A stretch of 64,000 nucleotides of DNA from Acholoe squamosa (GCA_949317995.1 OX439039.1:70194002-70258001), one strand, 5' to 3'; shown: positions 1 through 26,918, counted from the stretch's first letter. Program-made: numbers and translations. Notes: a model not told the origin generated them from the sequence alone.

Positions 1-1775
1 ACGCTTTCGGGCCCCATCCAAACCTTCTGCGTGGCATTTCTTCTGGTGCCTCGCCAGATCGCTACGTCGGCTATATTGAACCTTCGTAGTGCACTTCTTG
101 CCCTTCTTACCATAACTCGGATCACAAATGTAAACCGGGTGATGGTGGAAGTGGGCCTCTACCAGATGCCTTTGGAACCGGGCTGGAGTACTCCAGGTCC
201 GGACCGAGACATCACTCGCATCCTGGCAGATAGAGAAGGGACAGGACTTTTGGTCGTCACCGTACCACTTCTCAAGAGCCCAACGCAGCTTTCTCCTCTG
301 GGTATAAGTGTAATACCCTTCGGTGTGGTTTAGCATAAGCCACATCTTTCGATAGGCTTTGCTCGGATTGGGATCCTCGTCCGAAAGACGCATCCAATCT
401 TCATCATCTGACTCATTATTTTTATTAACTGAGTCCGGGCAGGAATATAAGGTAGAGCCGTCCTTCTTTACTCCGTAGGCACAGTCGGAGAAACACATCG
501 GAATCCGGGTTTTGAATCCGGATTTGGCGTTAGCCCATCGCTCGGCCTCGGTTTGAGTTGATGGAGTGGCCTTCTCATCATACTCAACCGAGGATTCGTG
601 CACCGACTCCTTGTCTGACGACTCAACCTCCATGGCAGTACTACCAGTGGCTGAGGTGCTGGCTTTCGGCTCGCTCTAGCAGAATCCGGTAGATTCTTGA
701 GCTTCCGAGCAGCGGACCTCCTGTTCTTACTGACCTTCCAGTCTTCCTCCGGTTCCTGGGTTCCGGATGCGCTGGAGGTCGAGGCTTCTACCGGGGTGGT
801 AGTACTGCCGGTGGCTGATGCAGAACCGGCTGTGCTTCGGGTGGCAAGCTTCAGGTCGGGGATAGGAGGTGCGGGTACTTCCGCTGCCCTCTTAGCCTCT
901 TCCTGGGCCTCCTGTTCTGCAGTCATTCGGCGGACGAGAACCGTCCGAAGGGCTGCACCTCGGTTCATGCCGGTTAGTGAATTGTTTTGAACATCCACTA
1001 ACTCCTGCTCGGTTATGTAATAACCGTTGTCCCACTGTTCGAAGTTGGCAGCGGCTTCCCGAAACTCCTTCGTGGTCCGGTACTGGGGCCGGGTGGCACA
1101 AGGACGTGGGTAAGTCTGCCCCTCGGGTTCCGAGACGCAGCCTACCCAATCGATGTTCGTCGCCTTGACGTTCCACAGAGTCTTATCCGGCTTCGGATAC
1201 GCTCCGAGCTGGAAAGCTCTGTTGGCTTCGTACACTGTTTCGCAGAAAACAGCGTCCACCATGAGTCCCCGTTGGAACCACGGCCAGTCTCGGAGCCATT
1301 CGGGAGGCGTCCTGTCCAGCTGTTCGGGAACCATGAGGCCCTCGACAGCTATCCTCACCTTCGGGTCCAACCTAACTGGTGTACCGTCAGCATAGGTCAC
1401 TTGTGCCTGTAGTTCCGGGTGGACATACAGGTAGCGACCGTCGTATTCTACCGGGAACGGGTCAGCCACTGCTGGCTTCCACTGGTCCTTTGGCCCGTCG
1501 ACCTGTGCGGTCTCGGACCCAGTCGCTGCGGGTTCAACACTCGTAGCCCCTCCGGATCCCTCGGGTGGGAGCGGAGACAACATTTTCTCTGGCTCATTCA
1601 GTGAAAATGAGGCCAGCTTCTCCTCGAACGAGCGATCCATGGGTTCCTCCACGTCCATAATCTCGCTCTCTTCCTGTGTAACAGGTGACAAAGCTTCTGG
1701 AAAAGCTTCTGCGGACGGAGTCAGCTTATCCGGGTCACCGGATAGCTTGGCTGCAGCTACGGATTCCTCAGCCAT
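1..1775 (-). pseudogene. ORF3 of Ty3/gypsy family 1 (copy A), frameshifted, continues off window
   Basis: The ORF begins at ATG 1775-1773 (an upstream GTG at 1793 is also in frame). It stays open through an acidic, Ser/Pro-rich N-terminus (about 110 residues), a conserved domain with motifs PPEWLRDWPWF and NFEQWDNGYY, and a basic Ser-rich linker. Near 670 a small indel shifts the frame relative to copy B. The homologous reading frame then resumes at about 630 and runs to the left edge; this part includes the C2H2-type fingers seen in copy B. The N-terminal half is better preserved here than in copy B, which has a TGA where this copy has TGG, plus a deletion. I see no signal peptide or membrane segment, so it is not env-like. 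Function unknown. Confidence 0.75.
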
Positions 1776-1789
1776 GACTGGGGAATCAC

Positions 1790-3793
1790 TCACGGGAGTA
1801 AACTACTCCTTTTTCCGGCTTTTACGGAACAATAATAGGAACAGAATCCTAAAAAGGACCTCACTTCTTTGGGTGTTTTAGGTCTATTCCAATTCGTAAC
1901 TGATTCGATTTTCTCCGGATCAGCTTTTATTCCTTCATCACTAATGATGCGGCCCAAATAATTTATGGACTTTCTAAACATGTGGCATTTCTTAGGTTTC
2001 AATTTGAGACCATTAGAGATAATACGTTCTAGTACCATTTTTAGGTTATTAGAACACTCTTCGAATGTTTTTCCGAAGACTATGACATCGTCAAGGTATA
2101 CAAGACATCTTTTCCACAATAAATCACTTAGGATTGTTTCCATCATTGCTTCAAATGTTGCTGGTGCATTGCACAAACCAAACGGCATTACGTTATATTG
2201 GAATAGCCCAATATGACTCGAAAATGCAGTTTTCTCCATATCCGAAGGATTCATCCCCACTTGCCAGTAACCTGATTGCAAGTCTAGGGTACAAAACCAA
2301 CTGTTTCCTCCTAAGGAGTCAATGGTTTCGTCTATTCTCGGTAATGGATACGAATTCTTTTTCGTTACTCCATTCAACTTCCTGTAGTCTATGCAAAAGC
2401 GGATAGTACTGTCTTTCTTTGTTACCATACACACAGGACTACTCCATGGACTATTGGAAGGGACTATTACATCCTGTTCCAACATCTTGTTTATTTCCTC
2501 TTCAGCTACTCTCTTTTTCGCTAAAGGTAACCGTCTATATGGTATTTTAAAGGGTTCTGCATCTCCAGTATCTATTTTATGTACTACCTTATCTGTCGTG
2601 CCTAGTTTCTCACCAGGTTTGGCAAAGGCAGTCCTATACTGACAGAGCAAATCATAGAACTCTTTCCGGTGTTCCGGATGTTCTAATGAAGTTTCTTCAT
2701 ACAACTTGAGTAAGTCTTCCGAAATTTCATCATTTCCTGTTACCTTTTGTAAGTTTAACTTACTATCCGTTACAGTTTCCGAAAGGGTCACGTTTCCAAA
2801 AACTTGTCCCTTTTTCAAGTAGATAGTACTGTTTCCAGTATTGGAGACAGGTACTACCGACCAGGACGCATTTGCTACAATAGTGTCTGCAGATATTAAT
2901 CCGATACTTGACAGAGTAGCTACATCCGGTTCTATCACTGCAGGCTTATTGCGCATTGCAGGATCACTTCTTACTAGCACATCACAGGCTACTCCCGGAG
3001 GGATTCGCACAGTGTGTGCCACACTAGCCATACTGCTCACTTGTCTCAGTACACATCTAACCTTTACAGGATACGGGTATTTCACACTCAACACTCCTGA
3101 TTGGGGTTCCAACACAACTCCATACAGGGATGCGAAATCCAACCCGAGTATCCCCTCATCTGCTATATCCGCAACGGTGGCGCTCATGACATAGTCATGT
3201 ACTCCATCCAGCTGTAGCTTCACACAAGTTCTACCATACGTCTGCAAGGTACTGCCATCGGCCGTCTGAGCACTTCCTCCTGATTTGAGAGTATCATGTT
3301 CATCCGGTATAAGATCATAGAACCTCTTGGAGATACAGGAGTGGCTAGCTCCCGTATCCATAAGAAATTCGGCAGATCTTCCGTTAACAGTAAGGCAAAC
3401 ATACCACCGCCTTCCGTTTAGAACAGAGGGCATATCCGTGAGGATCGGAATGTCATTGTTCACACCAGGAGTCGATCCACATCCTTTCAGGTATTCCAGA
3501 CAAGGATGACCCGGGGGCAGGTGGGCACTACCAACCCTGGCTAGCTCATAGCCGCCTGCCTCGTTACTGATACTGGGTTTCCCCTGTGCTCCCGTGGCAC
3601 CTGTTATATCAGCTTCCCTAACCTTCCGGGTGTCTACAACCACCTCGGTGCTAGGCGAGTTTGCTACTACATGCGAACTATCATCACGGATGGTGATATC
3701 ATGGCAAGATTTGTCACTGGGATCCCCTTCTTTGCCCGTCGGGAGACCCCTCCTTAGTTTTCCTCTGTACTTATTCCAGAGACACCTTCCTGT
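1790..3793 (-). pseudogene. pol: pol (protease + reverse transcriptase) of family 1, copy A; RNase H/integrase deleted
   Basis: The frame is open from 3793, about 40 nt inside the end of gag and in the -1 frame relative to it, which suggests a Gag-Pol made by -1 frameshifting near the GAGGAAAACTAA that ends gag. In order it holds an aspartic protease (LMDTGAS about 150 residues in), the full RT palm (SPWSSPVCMV, LDLQSGYWQVG, MPFGLCNAPATFE, YLDD) and the RT thumb up to FLGFCSYY. The protein then runs into unrelated sequence (ending SSLLP) copied from upstream of ORF3. This is a fusion or deletion product lacking the catalytic modules needed for integration. Confidence 0.88.
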
Positions 3794-5670
3794 CTACGAG
3801 GGACAGGTTTCTCAGCCATACATTCGGGAGCATAGTGCCCCAGTTTCTGGCATCTGAAACATCTCCTTTGAGATTTATCAACTCTCGGTCTCTTTAGAGC
3901 TTCTGTTAATCCGGCTATTAATGTTTCCATCATATTAGTAGGAGCAACAGTGGCTGCCACAGTTGGCTTCGCCGTAGAGGTTACATTGCCAGATTGAGTT
4001 GGTCCGGAAGCTGTTTTACCAGCAACGGATCCTCCCCTCCCTCTCGAATGTACCTTCCTATACCGCCTCTGTCGGTAATACTTTCCAGCTACCTGCACTG
4101 ATCCAATATATTCTCCGTTTTCATCGGAGACATATTCATCCTCCTCATCAGCCTCATGCGAATCGACCGGGGCTAATTGGGAAGTTTCATATATCGGAGC
4201 AGGTGTACCTCCGTATTGAAACGGTGCTGCTCTTACCGGGTTAGGTCCTAGACCTACCAATCGTTTCTTCATGTCATGTCCATCAATTGATATGAACAGG
4301 TCACTGAAGGAAGTGTCATCCTTCCAAGAATCCCAAACTACTTGTTTGTGATCTGGATCCCGCAATCCATTGTAGAATTGTATAAACAACTCCTGTAGAT
4401 AACAGTCATCGTCATGAGCCCAATTCGGACGCGCTTTTGATAGCAAGTCCTGTAGCTCCAAACCAAAGACCTTGTGAGATTCTTTAGGTTTCTGTGTTCT
4501 TTTCTTGAAGCTTACCCATGGATCTTCTCCAACGATTGATCCGAATAGGTATGCGGCACATTCAACCAATTGATCATAGGTGCCGTATAATCCGTATGCT
4601 GCTCTCCATTGGTTGAGGGCTACTTTTCCACCTTTATTCAACCAACAGATCAAATACGGCAGAGCTTCTTCTTTTGTCCAGCCACTACAATTGACTTCGT
4701 CGACAAAAGCTTGATACCTATCCTTCCATGGATCATTGGAATCATATGGAGGGGGTATCCGTGCCTGTCTATGTGCCAGATTATTACATCCGCGTAGTCT
4801 ATCTGCTTCTCGCATGCTCCAGTTCATGACTTCCATGCCATCTGCTCCCTTTCGGTAGCAGTCAATGCCAAGGTTTTGGATACATTGGCTTCTATCAAAG
4901 ATGGTTTGCATCCCTGCAGGCATGGAAGTTCTTCTGTTTGACTTCCTGCCATCTCCTCCCGCTCCTGATCCTCCGGATCCGGATCCTCCTGGGCCGCCTG
5001 GAGGGTTCCCTCCTGGTGGACCGTTGTTAGGATAGTGTCCGGATGAACCGCTAGGGCATCCACCACTGTAACCGGCATTTCCAGCTGTTCCAGAAGATGC
5101 ATACCTAGGGTAAGAATTATTTTGATTCCATCCCGGATTATAGTTATTACCATTTTGGTAATTACTACTTCCTGACGGATTATAATTATATCTATATCCA
5201 TAGGAAGTTGTTCTTGGTTGGTACGTACCGCCGTTAACATTGTTTTGTGGCGGGTTTGGTCTTGGAAAACGTCCATCATTAGGACCATTACCTTGACCCG
5301 GAGGTGGGTTCGGTAATCTTGGACCTGCTGGTGTACTGTGGCCGGGTTGGGAGAAATATGAAGGTGGTGTTAACATATGTCTTTGTGGTCCCGGTACTCT
5401 CGGTTGTGCTACGGGTGTATTATTGTTAGCTCCAGTAGCACTATCGTGAGTCGCTTTAATTTTATGACTCAGATCTGGTATTGGTGGTGCTGGACCTATT
5501 GTATCCAGCATAGGAGCTGCTGGTGTAGGTGCGTTTCCATTACCTGCGGTATTATCCGGTTTCTTATAGATTCCGGAAACTACATTCTTATCAGCCCCGT
5601 CATCAACGAATGGGTTATATCTAATTGGAGTTGCATCCTTGGATGTTTTTCCCAACATTGTAGACACCAC
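3754..5670 (-). CDS. gag: gag, main open part (capsid + zinc knuckle), family 1 copy A
   Basis: This is a 638-codon open frame. The N-terminal third is Pro/Asn/Gly-rich (NPPPGQG, SNYQNGNNYNPG, PPGGNPPGGPGG). Next comes a capsid-like helical region (residues about 250-480) containing ECAAYLFGSIVGEDPWVSF and WDSWKDDTSFSDLF. Then follow an acidic stretch, an RGRGG basic patch and one CCHC knuckle, CFRCQKLGHYAPEC. It ends in EEN-stop, where the -1 frame of pol overlaps by about 40 nt. In the other copy gag extends another ~300 residues upstream; here a TAT-to-TAA change near 5713 cuts it off. Role by family: structural nucleocapsid protein. Confidence 0.85.
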   Translation of the reverse strand: MVSTMLGKTSKDATPIRYNPFVDDGADKNVVSGIYKKPDNTAGNGNAPTPAAPMLDTIGPAPPIPDLSHKIKATHDSATGANNNTPVAQPRVPGPQRHMLTPPSYFSQPGHSTPAGPRLPNPPPGQGNGPNDGRFPRPNPPQNNVNGGTYQPRTTSYGYRYNYNPSGSSNYQNGNNYNPGWNQNNSYPRYASSGTAGNAGYSGGCPSGSSGHYPNNGPPGGNPPGGPGGSGSGGSGAGGDGRKSNRRTSMPAGMQTIFDRSQCIQNLGIDCYRKGADGMEVMNWSMREADRLRGCNNLAHRQARIPPPYDSNDPWKDRYQAFVDEVNCSGWTKEEALPYLICWLNKGGKVALNQWRAAYGLYGTYDQLVECAAYLFGSIVGEDPWVSFKKRTQKPKESHKVFGLELQDLLSKARPNWAHDDDCYLQELFIQFYNGLRDPDHKQVVWDSWKDDTSFSDLFISIDGHDMKKRLVGLGPNPVRAAPFQYGGTPAPIYETSQLAPVDSHEADEEDEYVSDENGEYIGSVQVAGKYYRQRRYRKVHSRGRGGSVAGKTASGPTQSGNVTSTAKPTVAATVAPTNMMETLIAGLTEALKRPRVDKSQRRCFRCQKLGHYAPECMAEKPVPRRQEGVSGISTEEN

Positions 5671-6490
5671 AGCTGGATCTATATCACCTATAGTCAGCTG
5701 GGTGGCTTCTACTTATTTGTCTAAGGTTATTGCAGTAGTCTGCAATTCCTGAAGCTCGTTCGTGAGTTTCTGTCTATCTTCCTCCAGTTGTTTATTGTAA
5801 GCTATAATGCCTACCCGGATGGTTTCATTGTCTTCAGCTTGTTTACTACACTGAATTTTCAATTTCTCTAACTCGCTCTGATAATGGCATATTTCGGATT
5901 CGAATTTTGCCTTATCAAGACTAAGTTGATCGTTCGTATCTATGTATGTTTGGATACGAATGTGTCTATTGTCATATTCTTTATTGACTTTCTCATTTTC
6001 TGAAGTTTTAATTCTTCATTTTCGAGTTCCTTCATGTACTCTCTCCTTCTGGCTTCGAATTCATTTCGCATGCCAGTCAGGTCCTCTTCCAGCTGAAGTT
6101 TTTCATGGAATACTTCATCTTTAGCTTTGACCAAGGTATTTAGGTTCTCGTTCAAAGTTACATAAGTTTCATTTAACAACAGGACATCCGGTCGTTTAAA
6201 TTCCTCACCTTCCGGTACCGCATAGGTTAAGTCGCCATCTATAGCGCTGTAATCTAATATTGGTAGTCCGGGTCTGGGTAATCTATAAGGTAGTTCTCAG
6301 AATGTTACCCTTTTTGGCATCAGTGCCGGATGTTCTGGATTAGTACTACCACCAACTTCGAACATCGAATTAGTTAACTCGTCAACAAGTGATTGTTGGC
6401 CTATTAAGTTACCCTGTCTCTGTATGGACTGTTCATGTCGTACAGAGTCTGGTAGATTTTCCTCACTATCATTATAGTGGGGTTCGGGAT
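5671..6490 (-). pseudogene. gag N-terminal coiled-coil region, copy A, broken
   Basis: Homologous to the intact coiled-coil N-terminus of gag in copy B (46400-47280). It keeps fragments such as TYVTLNENLNTLVKAKDEV and heptad-rich Glu/Lys segments. It is broken by an in-frame stop near 5713 (TAA for Tyr) and by at least one frameshift near 5990-6000. The start codon used in copy B (ATG GAT AGT) is altered here to AAT GAT AGT. Confidence 0.7.
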
Positions 6491-6541
6491 CTCTCCAAGA
6501 TGCAGATTCTAATAATGATTAATAGTGATCTACATTCTGCG

Positions 6542-6737
6542 GAGGCCAGAAGGGCCTCTGACGTAGCGGCTGAGCCCTGGGCTTTATATAAGGACCCAGG
6601 TGTTCGTCGTCAGATGTCCCCACAGACCCGGATCGGTGCTGCCACCTATCCGGAACCTGAGGAACGTCCGATGACTCGACTCACCCGCCACGTCAGATGG
6701 TACCCAACTCTATGGTTAAACAATACGTACCTCTACA
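6542..6737 (-). repeat. Truncated LTR of family-1 copy A
   Basis: About 196 bp matching the outer half of the 369-bp LTRs at 34118 and 47492: the GAGGCCAGAAGGGCCTC hairpin, the TATATAAAG box on the minus strand and the terminal CTCTACA (TGTAGAG on the minus strand). The part nearer gag, including the AATAAA, is lost; gag leader-like sequence abuts it at about 6541. Confidence 0.8.
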
Positions 6738-6793
6738 ATACTGTAAATTTTCAACTTAAATGATAAGATGTAATACCTACACATCAAACATAT

Positions 6794-7516
6794 TGTCAGT
6801 AAACCTTTTCTCACAAACTTCCTCCTTAAAACCTCGCGTGGAATCGAGTAGGAATGTGGGGATTTGTCAGTAGACCGTTATAGGTATTGTACTTATCATA
6901 TTTATTTTTCACCTTGACTCTACCATGTAACCCAGTGTCCGAGTCTACCCACAAGCCAAACCATACCAAAGACCAAAAGCTGGCGGTGTCAACTGCACTC
7001 AGTGACCCCGCCTCCTCCCACTGGAGGATATGCCATCAATCACAATCAGCTCGCTGCATTCCTAGCAGACAATGTTTAGACCAACTCCTCCCGCTGGAGG
7101 ACATGCCCATTGATCATGAGCAGCTCACAGCATACCGGGAATTCCCAGCAGCTATATTTAGAATCATACTGAACTCTGTGAACCCCAGTGCTATGTTTAG
7201 GATCCTCCCTACATACCTGCACTGGAGTTCCCCAGTTACTATATTTAGCTCACCTGATACTATTTTTAGGATGAGCTGGGTGAGCGGCTCCTACTACAAA
7301 TACCTGTGGAGGGAGCAGCTCACTCATCTTTCCACCTTCATACTTCATACCTCACACACTCACGTGAGACCAAGGCCCTTGGCTCAAGGGCTAGGCTTGG
7401 ACACTGTTGGGCACCCTCATACTGTATCACCAACTATACCTCGTGGACTTCAATGAATAAAGTGGATATCAAACTGGATTCCTGATTCGTCTGTATTCAT
7501 CCTTATTCATCATTCA
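6794..7516 (+). repeat. LTR-like interspersed repeat (TG...CA, AATAAA)
   Basis: Starts TGTCAGTAAACC and ends TTCATTCA, followed at once by TGG, as a primer-binding site would be. AATAAA lies at 7456-7461, about 55 bp before the end. The first ~300 bp recur in inverse orientation at 28395-28690, with the same TGTCAGTAGACC start, so both edges look like real element ends. Internal imperfect repeats of TCCCACTGGAGGA type occur at 7015-7270. No matching target duplication or second LTR was found. It could instead be another type of interspersed repeat. Confidence 0.4.
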
Positions 7517-9250
7517 TGGACTCGTTGACAATATTTTGGAATATAAGTCCAGGACCTTCCAGGGACTCTAGATGACACTAGAGTTTGTGAATTATTCTTG
7601 AAGTCAGATATAGGTTTCTGATGATTTTCCAGCAACAAAATGATAGATGAGTGATGATGTGATATTGACCAAGTAAAAGAGTTAAGCCTAACTAAAATTG
7701 GAAAAAAGCATTGCATTCATACTCTGTCAAACATCATTTAACTTGAAATTATTCCTTTTATAGTGTTCAGTACAAAAGTCAACAATCTGCTGTATAGAAG
7801 TTGACTTGTGGTATGATAAGACTGACCCAAGGTGTCTTTGAGCTATACATGTACCTTGAGTTGGCCACTATACAAGTACCTTGAGTCGGCCACTATTGCT
7901 TTTTGGTCCAAAATGAAATGAATGAAGTTATTTACACTGCTACAATATGTTGAGCTGTAGCACCCGCTATCTTTCCATCTTTGAGAAAGTGAATCTAGCA
8001 CTATCCATTATCTTTCAACAAAATTAACTATATTCTATCAATTAGGTAGAGAGGTCCTCTGATAGATTGACAGCCACTTTGCAATGACGGACAGCTGATA
8101 AATGAGGATAAGTTTGCTATAATTTATGTTTACCCAAGGAATGGTATTAATTAGCATTATAATTAGTAAAATCATTCCAGAAACACTCTGACCAAGATCT
8201 CTCAGCTGGGAATAAATGTTGTCCTATGGGTCTGGACCCCTAAATTCGACAGGGTGACATGGCCATTTCTTAAATTCGACATGTGACATGGAGCTTAGTG
8301 ACAAGGACATGAAGGAGCAGAAATTTAGTGACATGAGACATGGCCTTATCTTAAAATCGACATGTGACATGGAGCTTAGTGACAAGGACATGGGGAAATA
8401 GAAATTTAATGACATGTGACATTGCTTTTTCTTAAAATCGACATGTGACATGGGGACCCCCCATCTAGACCCCCTGTCCTTGTTTTGCTTTAAAAGCACA
8501 CTCTTTACTATGAATTAGTTGAGTCATTTTATGATGTGGCTGACTCAAGGTACCACAGTGGCTGACTCATGGTACTGATGAAAGAAAATACACATCTATT
8601 GAATAATGGGTGCTCAAAGAGCTCCATGACTATGGGTATGAAAGTTGTAACATTGCTGGAAGGAAAGAGTAAGACATCTGGGTATTATTTATATCCATTT
8701 TTAGATGACCCCTGCAAGTTTTCCTACTATTACAAAGATCCTAGCCTGACTAGTAGGTGGTAAGATGACCCAGGTGGACCACTCATGGTCACTTTACCCT
8801 ACATGCCAACACGACAGGTGTCGTATGCTAAATCTGGTCCATGCAAAATCTGGTCGCCAAAGTTTCATTATTTCTAAAATCCCACTTTGTCCAAATTATA
8901 ATTCTAAGGCGTAGGGACAGTATCATTAGGGTTAGGTATTAATCAAATTCTATTAGATCTTGGAGGATGTTATCATGGTTCTTTACTTTCAAAAGTAAAA
9001 ATGATTTGTTTCGAGGCTATCAAAAAAGTTTCACTCTTCAAGCAGATAACTATCTGTTTGCATTGGATTATAGGGTAAGGGATATGTTTGGAGAATGAGC
9101 GACCATATTTCTCACGGACCAGAAAAAGCATGCGACACCTGATTGACCGGGAGACTCCCGGGACCACGTGTCCCGGATTTTGACAATTTTTAAAGGTTTC
9201 TCCTGGATTGAAATTCTCCCCTTAGGGAGTGGTCATTATTTATCAACAGG
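7517..9250. other. Intergenic, no gene recognised
   Basis: No coding signal that I trust. It holds an ~80-bp tandem repeat at about 8270-8455 (CGACATGTGACATGGAGC type, 2-3 units), which explains the repetitive minus-strand open frame there, and otherwise AT-rich sequence. Confidence 0.6.
8270..8455. repeat. ~80-bp tandem repeat
   Basis: The units share CGACATGTGACATGGAGC and GTGACAAGGACATG. The first two are close copies about 80 bp apart; the third is partial and diverged. Confidence 0.7.
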
Positions 9251-9490
9251 GGGGATGGTGGGTTTGATGGGGGGCATAAAAATTTCAGACCCCTCCCGAG
9301 GGGGGGCTAACAAAATTTTGACCCCTCTTGGGGGGGGGCTAAAAAAATTTACCCTCTTTTGAGCTAAAAAGCCTGTGCGCTACTATAGCTCAAAGAGGGG
9401 AATTCTCCGCGCCTCCGGTTTGGGGGGGGCGCAAAAAATTTTGACTGTCGTTGAGGGGGGGGCGTAAAAAATTTTCGCGCTTCCGCGTCA
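9250..9490. other. G-run / AAAATTTT block upstream of eEF2
   Basis: Several runs of 7-10 G alternate with CAAAATTTTGACC/G-type sequence: GGGGGGGCTAACAAAATTTT near 9301, GGGGGGGGGCTAAAAAAA near 9332, then GGGGGGGGCGCAAAAAATTTT and a final GGGGGGGGCG. The last two are in a similar repeat unit. It looks like a decayed repeat with G-quadruplex potential, not an obvious promoter part. Confidence 0.4.
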
Positions 9491-9789
9491 AACGCTATAG
9501 AGCGTTTGGGACAAACTTGTAGGGATCTCCCGAGGTCTCCCGGTTTCGGGTCCTGAAATGTTGGCATGTATGTGTACAATCCTGATCGACTCATTCGTTG
9601 CACAAGACTTGTGCCAAGTGTTGCGGAACTTCTCTCGCCAACGTTGCCCCAAGGCCAAGCTGCTGCCCACATAGACAACATCACCACACACAACAAGGAA
9701 TTCCCGGGAAATCCACATGTTATGACGTTTGCAATTTAGTCTTTCAGCAGAGGTTTTGTCAACATTTATCAACGGACATTACGTAAAAT

Positions 9790-9929
9790 ATGCTTGAAGA
9801 GTGATCGTTCCGTCGCCTCTCTCTGGCCTATCGGGGAATCACGTGACAGACGTCGGTCCTTTCTGCGAGTCCGCCACAGAGACAACACTTTGTCTGAAAG
9901 CGTTGTCGAAAGAGACTCAAAAATCCAAG
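9790..9929 (+). promoter_or_regulatory. Probable eEF2 core promoter and 5' UTR
   Basis: This is the segment immediately upstream of the ATG. It contains an E-box CACGTG at 9840-9845, an adjoining GACGTC (CRE-like) and two pyrimidine tracts (CCTCTCTCTGG at about 9815, TCCTTTCT at 9857-9864). Either tract could be a 5'-TOP start: eEF2 mRNAs are TOP mRNAs in vertebrates (known), and use here is inferred. No TATA box is obvious. The transcription start cannot be placed from sequence. Confidence 0.45.
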
Positions 9930-25445
<15,516 letters not shown>

Positions 25446-25840
25446 GAGAAATTCCATTAGCTTAAATTTGTCTTCAATGTATTTGTCAGTCAAGTGGAGG
25501 TCCAGCATACCTGCGGGGATCATGGATGTATTTATTTCACGTGTTAAGTACAGAGCCAGAAATAATCTTGAGCATGACAATAAAGAAAAAAAAACAGGAA
25601 AAAAATTTTTCAAAAATAAAAAAATTGAAAAAGGACGAGGAAAAAAGGACGATGTTGTTCTATGGCGGACTACAAGTTATGTGCAAAGATAATACTATCA
25701 GCACAAAATAGGTGTTGCAGTTGTGTCTAAGTTCCACACAATGGACGAAATGAAGTGCTTACTTGTGCAATTACTTGCAGGCATTAATCCTACACTTATT
25801 GAATACAAAAAAAAAATGAATAAACCTAAAGCATACAGAA
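25446..25840 (+). terminator. eEF2 3' UTR with two AATAAA polyadenylation signals
   Basis: AATAAA at 25579-25584 and again at 25819-25824, on the sense strand and within 400 bp of the stop. The first is followed by an A-rich stretch (AAAGAAAAAAAAAC). Which one is used cannot be told from sequence. Confidence 0.6.
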
Positions 25841-25874
25841 TAATTTCTTGCTCTTAGTCACTGAAAAGTTGATT

Positions 25875-26352
25875 GTTTGGTACACGGATGTGAAATCTCT
25901 GCGGAAATCCGCGTTTTTGATGCTCAGAAAGACCATTTTTGAGATCTATGCAAATCACTGAGAAAAGAATTTACCATTTGGTGGGGGGGGGGGGGTCTGA
26001 CTTAAAATTTTTGTCAATACCATTCCAGATTGAAAAATGTTAGCATCCCACAGGTAGTTCCAAACATACCGCGTTTTTGATGCTCAGAAAGACCATTTTT
26101 GAGATCTATGCAAATCACTGAGAAAAGAATTTACCATTTGGTGGGGGGGGGGGGGTCTGACTTAAAATTTTTGTCAATACCATTCCAGATTGAAAAATGT
26201 TAGCATCCCACAGGTAGTTCCAAACATACCTGTATAACAGTGTTATATTCTGCCCAAAGAACATTTAGATCACTTTTATACTCTATTAAAACATTAACTA
26301 GCAAGCGGTATATTACGCTTCATAGGTAATGGGTTTCGTTATTTTACACCCC
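25875..26352. mobile_element. hAT-like MITE copy with internal 160-bp tandem duplication
   Basis: Homologous to 23956-24275. A 160-bp stretch beginning GCGTTTTTGATGCTC occurs twice head to tail (25911-26070 and 26071-26230), almost identical including the long G run. The terminal repeats are degraded on the left (GGATGTGAAAT) and read TTTACACCCCTG on the right. Confidence 0.75.
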
Positions 26353-26491
26353 TGGTACATCAACAATAGGCACCCTTAGCAAGTGTTATTGAACAAGTAA
26401 TTAATGGATATGTCTTATTCTAACCTTGCGCATGTGAGAGCTGGGGGGGGGGGGGGTCACAACCATATCAATAGACTTATTTCTAACCAAG

Positions 26492-26619
26492 CCTTTCCCC
26501 TCAGGATGTGTGGTGCACATATGCGCGGGCACTGACACATTCCTCTGAAATTGTGTAATGTAGTTCTCGCCATGAATATGACCTTAGCTGTCGAAATGGC
26601 GTTAAACATCTATTACTCA
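26492..26619 (+). mobile_element. 5'-truncated SINE (tail A) with 9-bp TSD
   Basis: Core and tail A sequence from CCTTTCCCCTCAGG to TATTACTCA, between CTAACCAAG at 26483-26491 and 26620-26628. Confidence 0.8.
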
Positions 26620-26639
26620 CTAACCAAGTATTTCTCGTC

Positions 26640-26918
26640 AGTCCCTGCGGCGCACTAGATAGGGACTTGGATTTGGGATCAGGAGACTGCAGGTTCGACC
26701 CCTACCCTGGCAATGAAAACTTCGCAGGTTTTAACATGCAGGCCTCCCTAGCCCACTTAAAAGGGTATTTCTCTTCTTTCCTATCCCCTTAGGATGTGTG
26801 TGGTGCACATATGCGCAGGCACCGAAACATTCCTCTGTGAATTTGTGTAATGTAGTTCTCGCCATGAATATGACCTTAGCTGTTGAAATGGCGTTAAACA
26901 TCTATTACTCACTCACTT
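26640..26918 (+). mobile_element. Full-length tRNA-headed SINE (tail A)
   Basis: The 5' part is tRNA-like, with the Pol III B box GGTTCGACCCC at 26692-26702 and an A-box-like region upstream (GCACTAGATAGGGACTTGG). It is followed by the core (CCTCCCTAGCCCACTTAAAAG, GGATGTGTGTGGTGCACATA) and tail A ending ACTCACTCACTTT. It is the only copy here that keeps the tRNA head. I found no clear target duplication. Confidence 0.8.

Larger units (their letters stand above)
1..6737 (-). mobile_element. Ty3/gypsy family-1 retrotransposon, copy A (partial, internally deleted)
   Basis: Reading on the minus strand from 6737 to 1, this carries a truncated LTR, gag, protease-RT and then ORF3, closely similar throughout to the copy at 34118-47860. 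It runs off the left edge inside ORF3. RNase H and integrase are missing: RT sequence is joined at about 1829-1832 directly to the sequence that lies upstream of ORF3 in the other copy. The LTR lacks about 170 bp on its gag-proximal side. Stops and frameshifts break gag, so this copy is not autonomous. Family assignment rests on the protease DTGAS motif, the RT YLDD box and the Gag CCHC knuckle. Confidence 0.9.

Noticed and set aside
8224..8499. Minus-strand ORF with repeated MSHVDFK motifs
   Set aside because: It is explained by the ~80-bp tandem repeat; no other coding evidence.
26640..26720. A tRNA gene (B box GGTTCGACCCC)
   Set aside because: It is followed directly by the SINE core and tail, and no clean cloverleaf with paired acceptor stem could be drawn; it is a SINE head.
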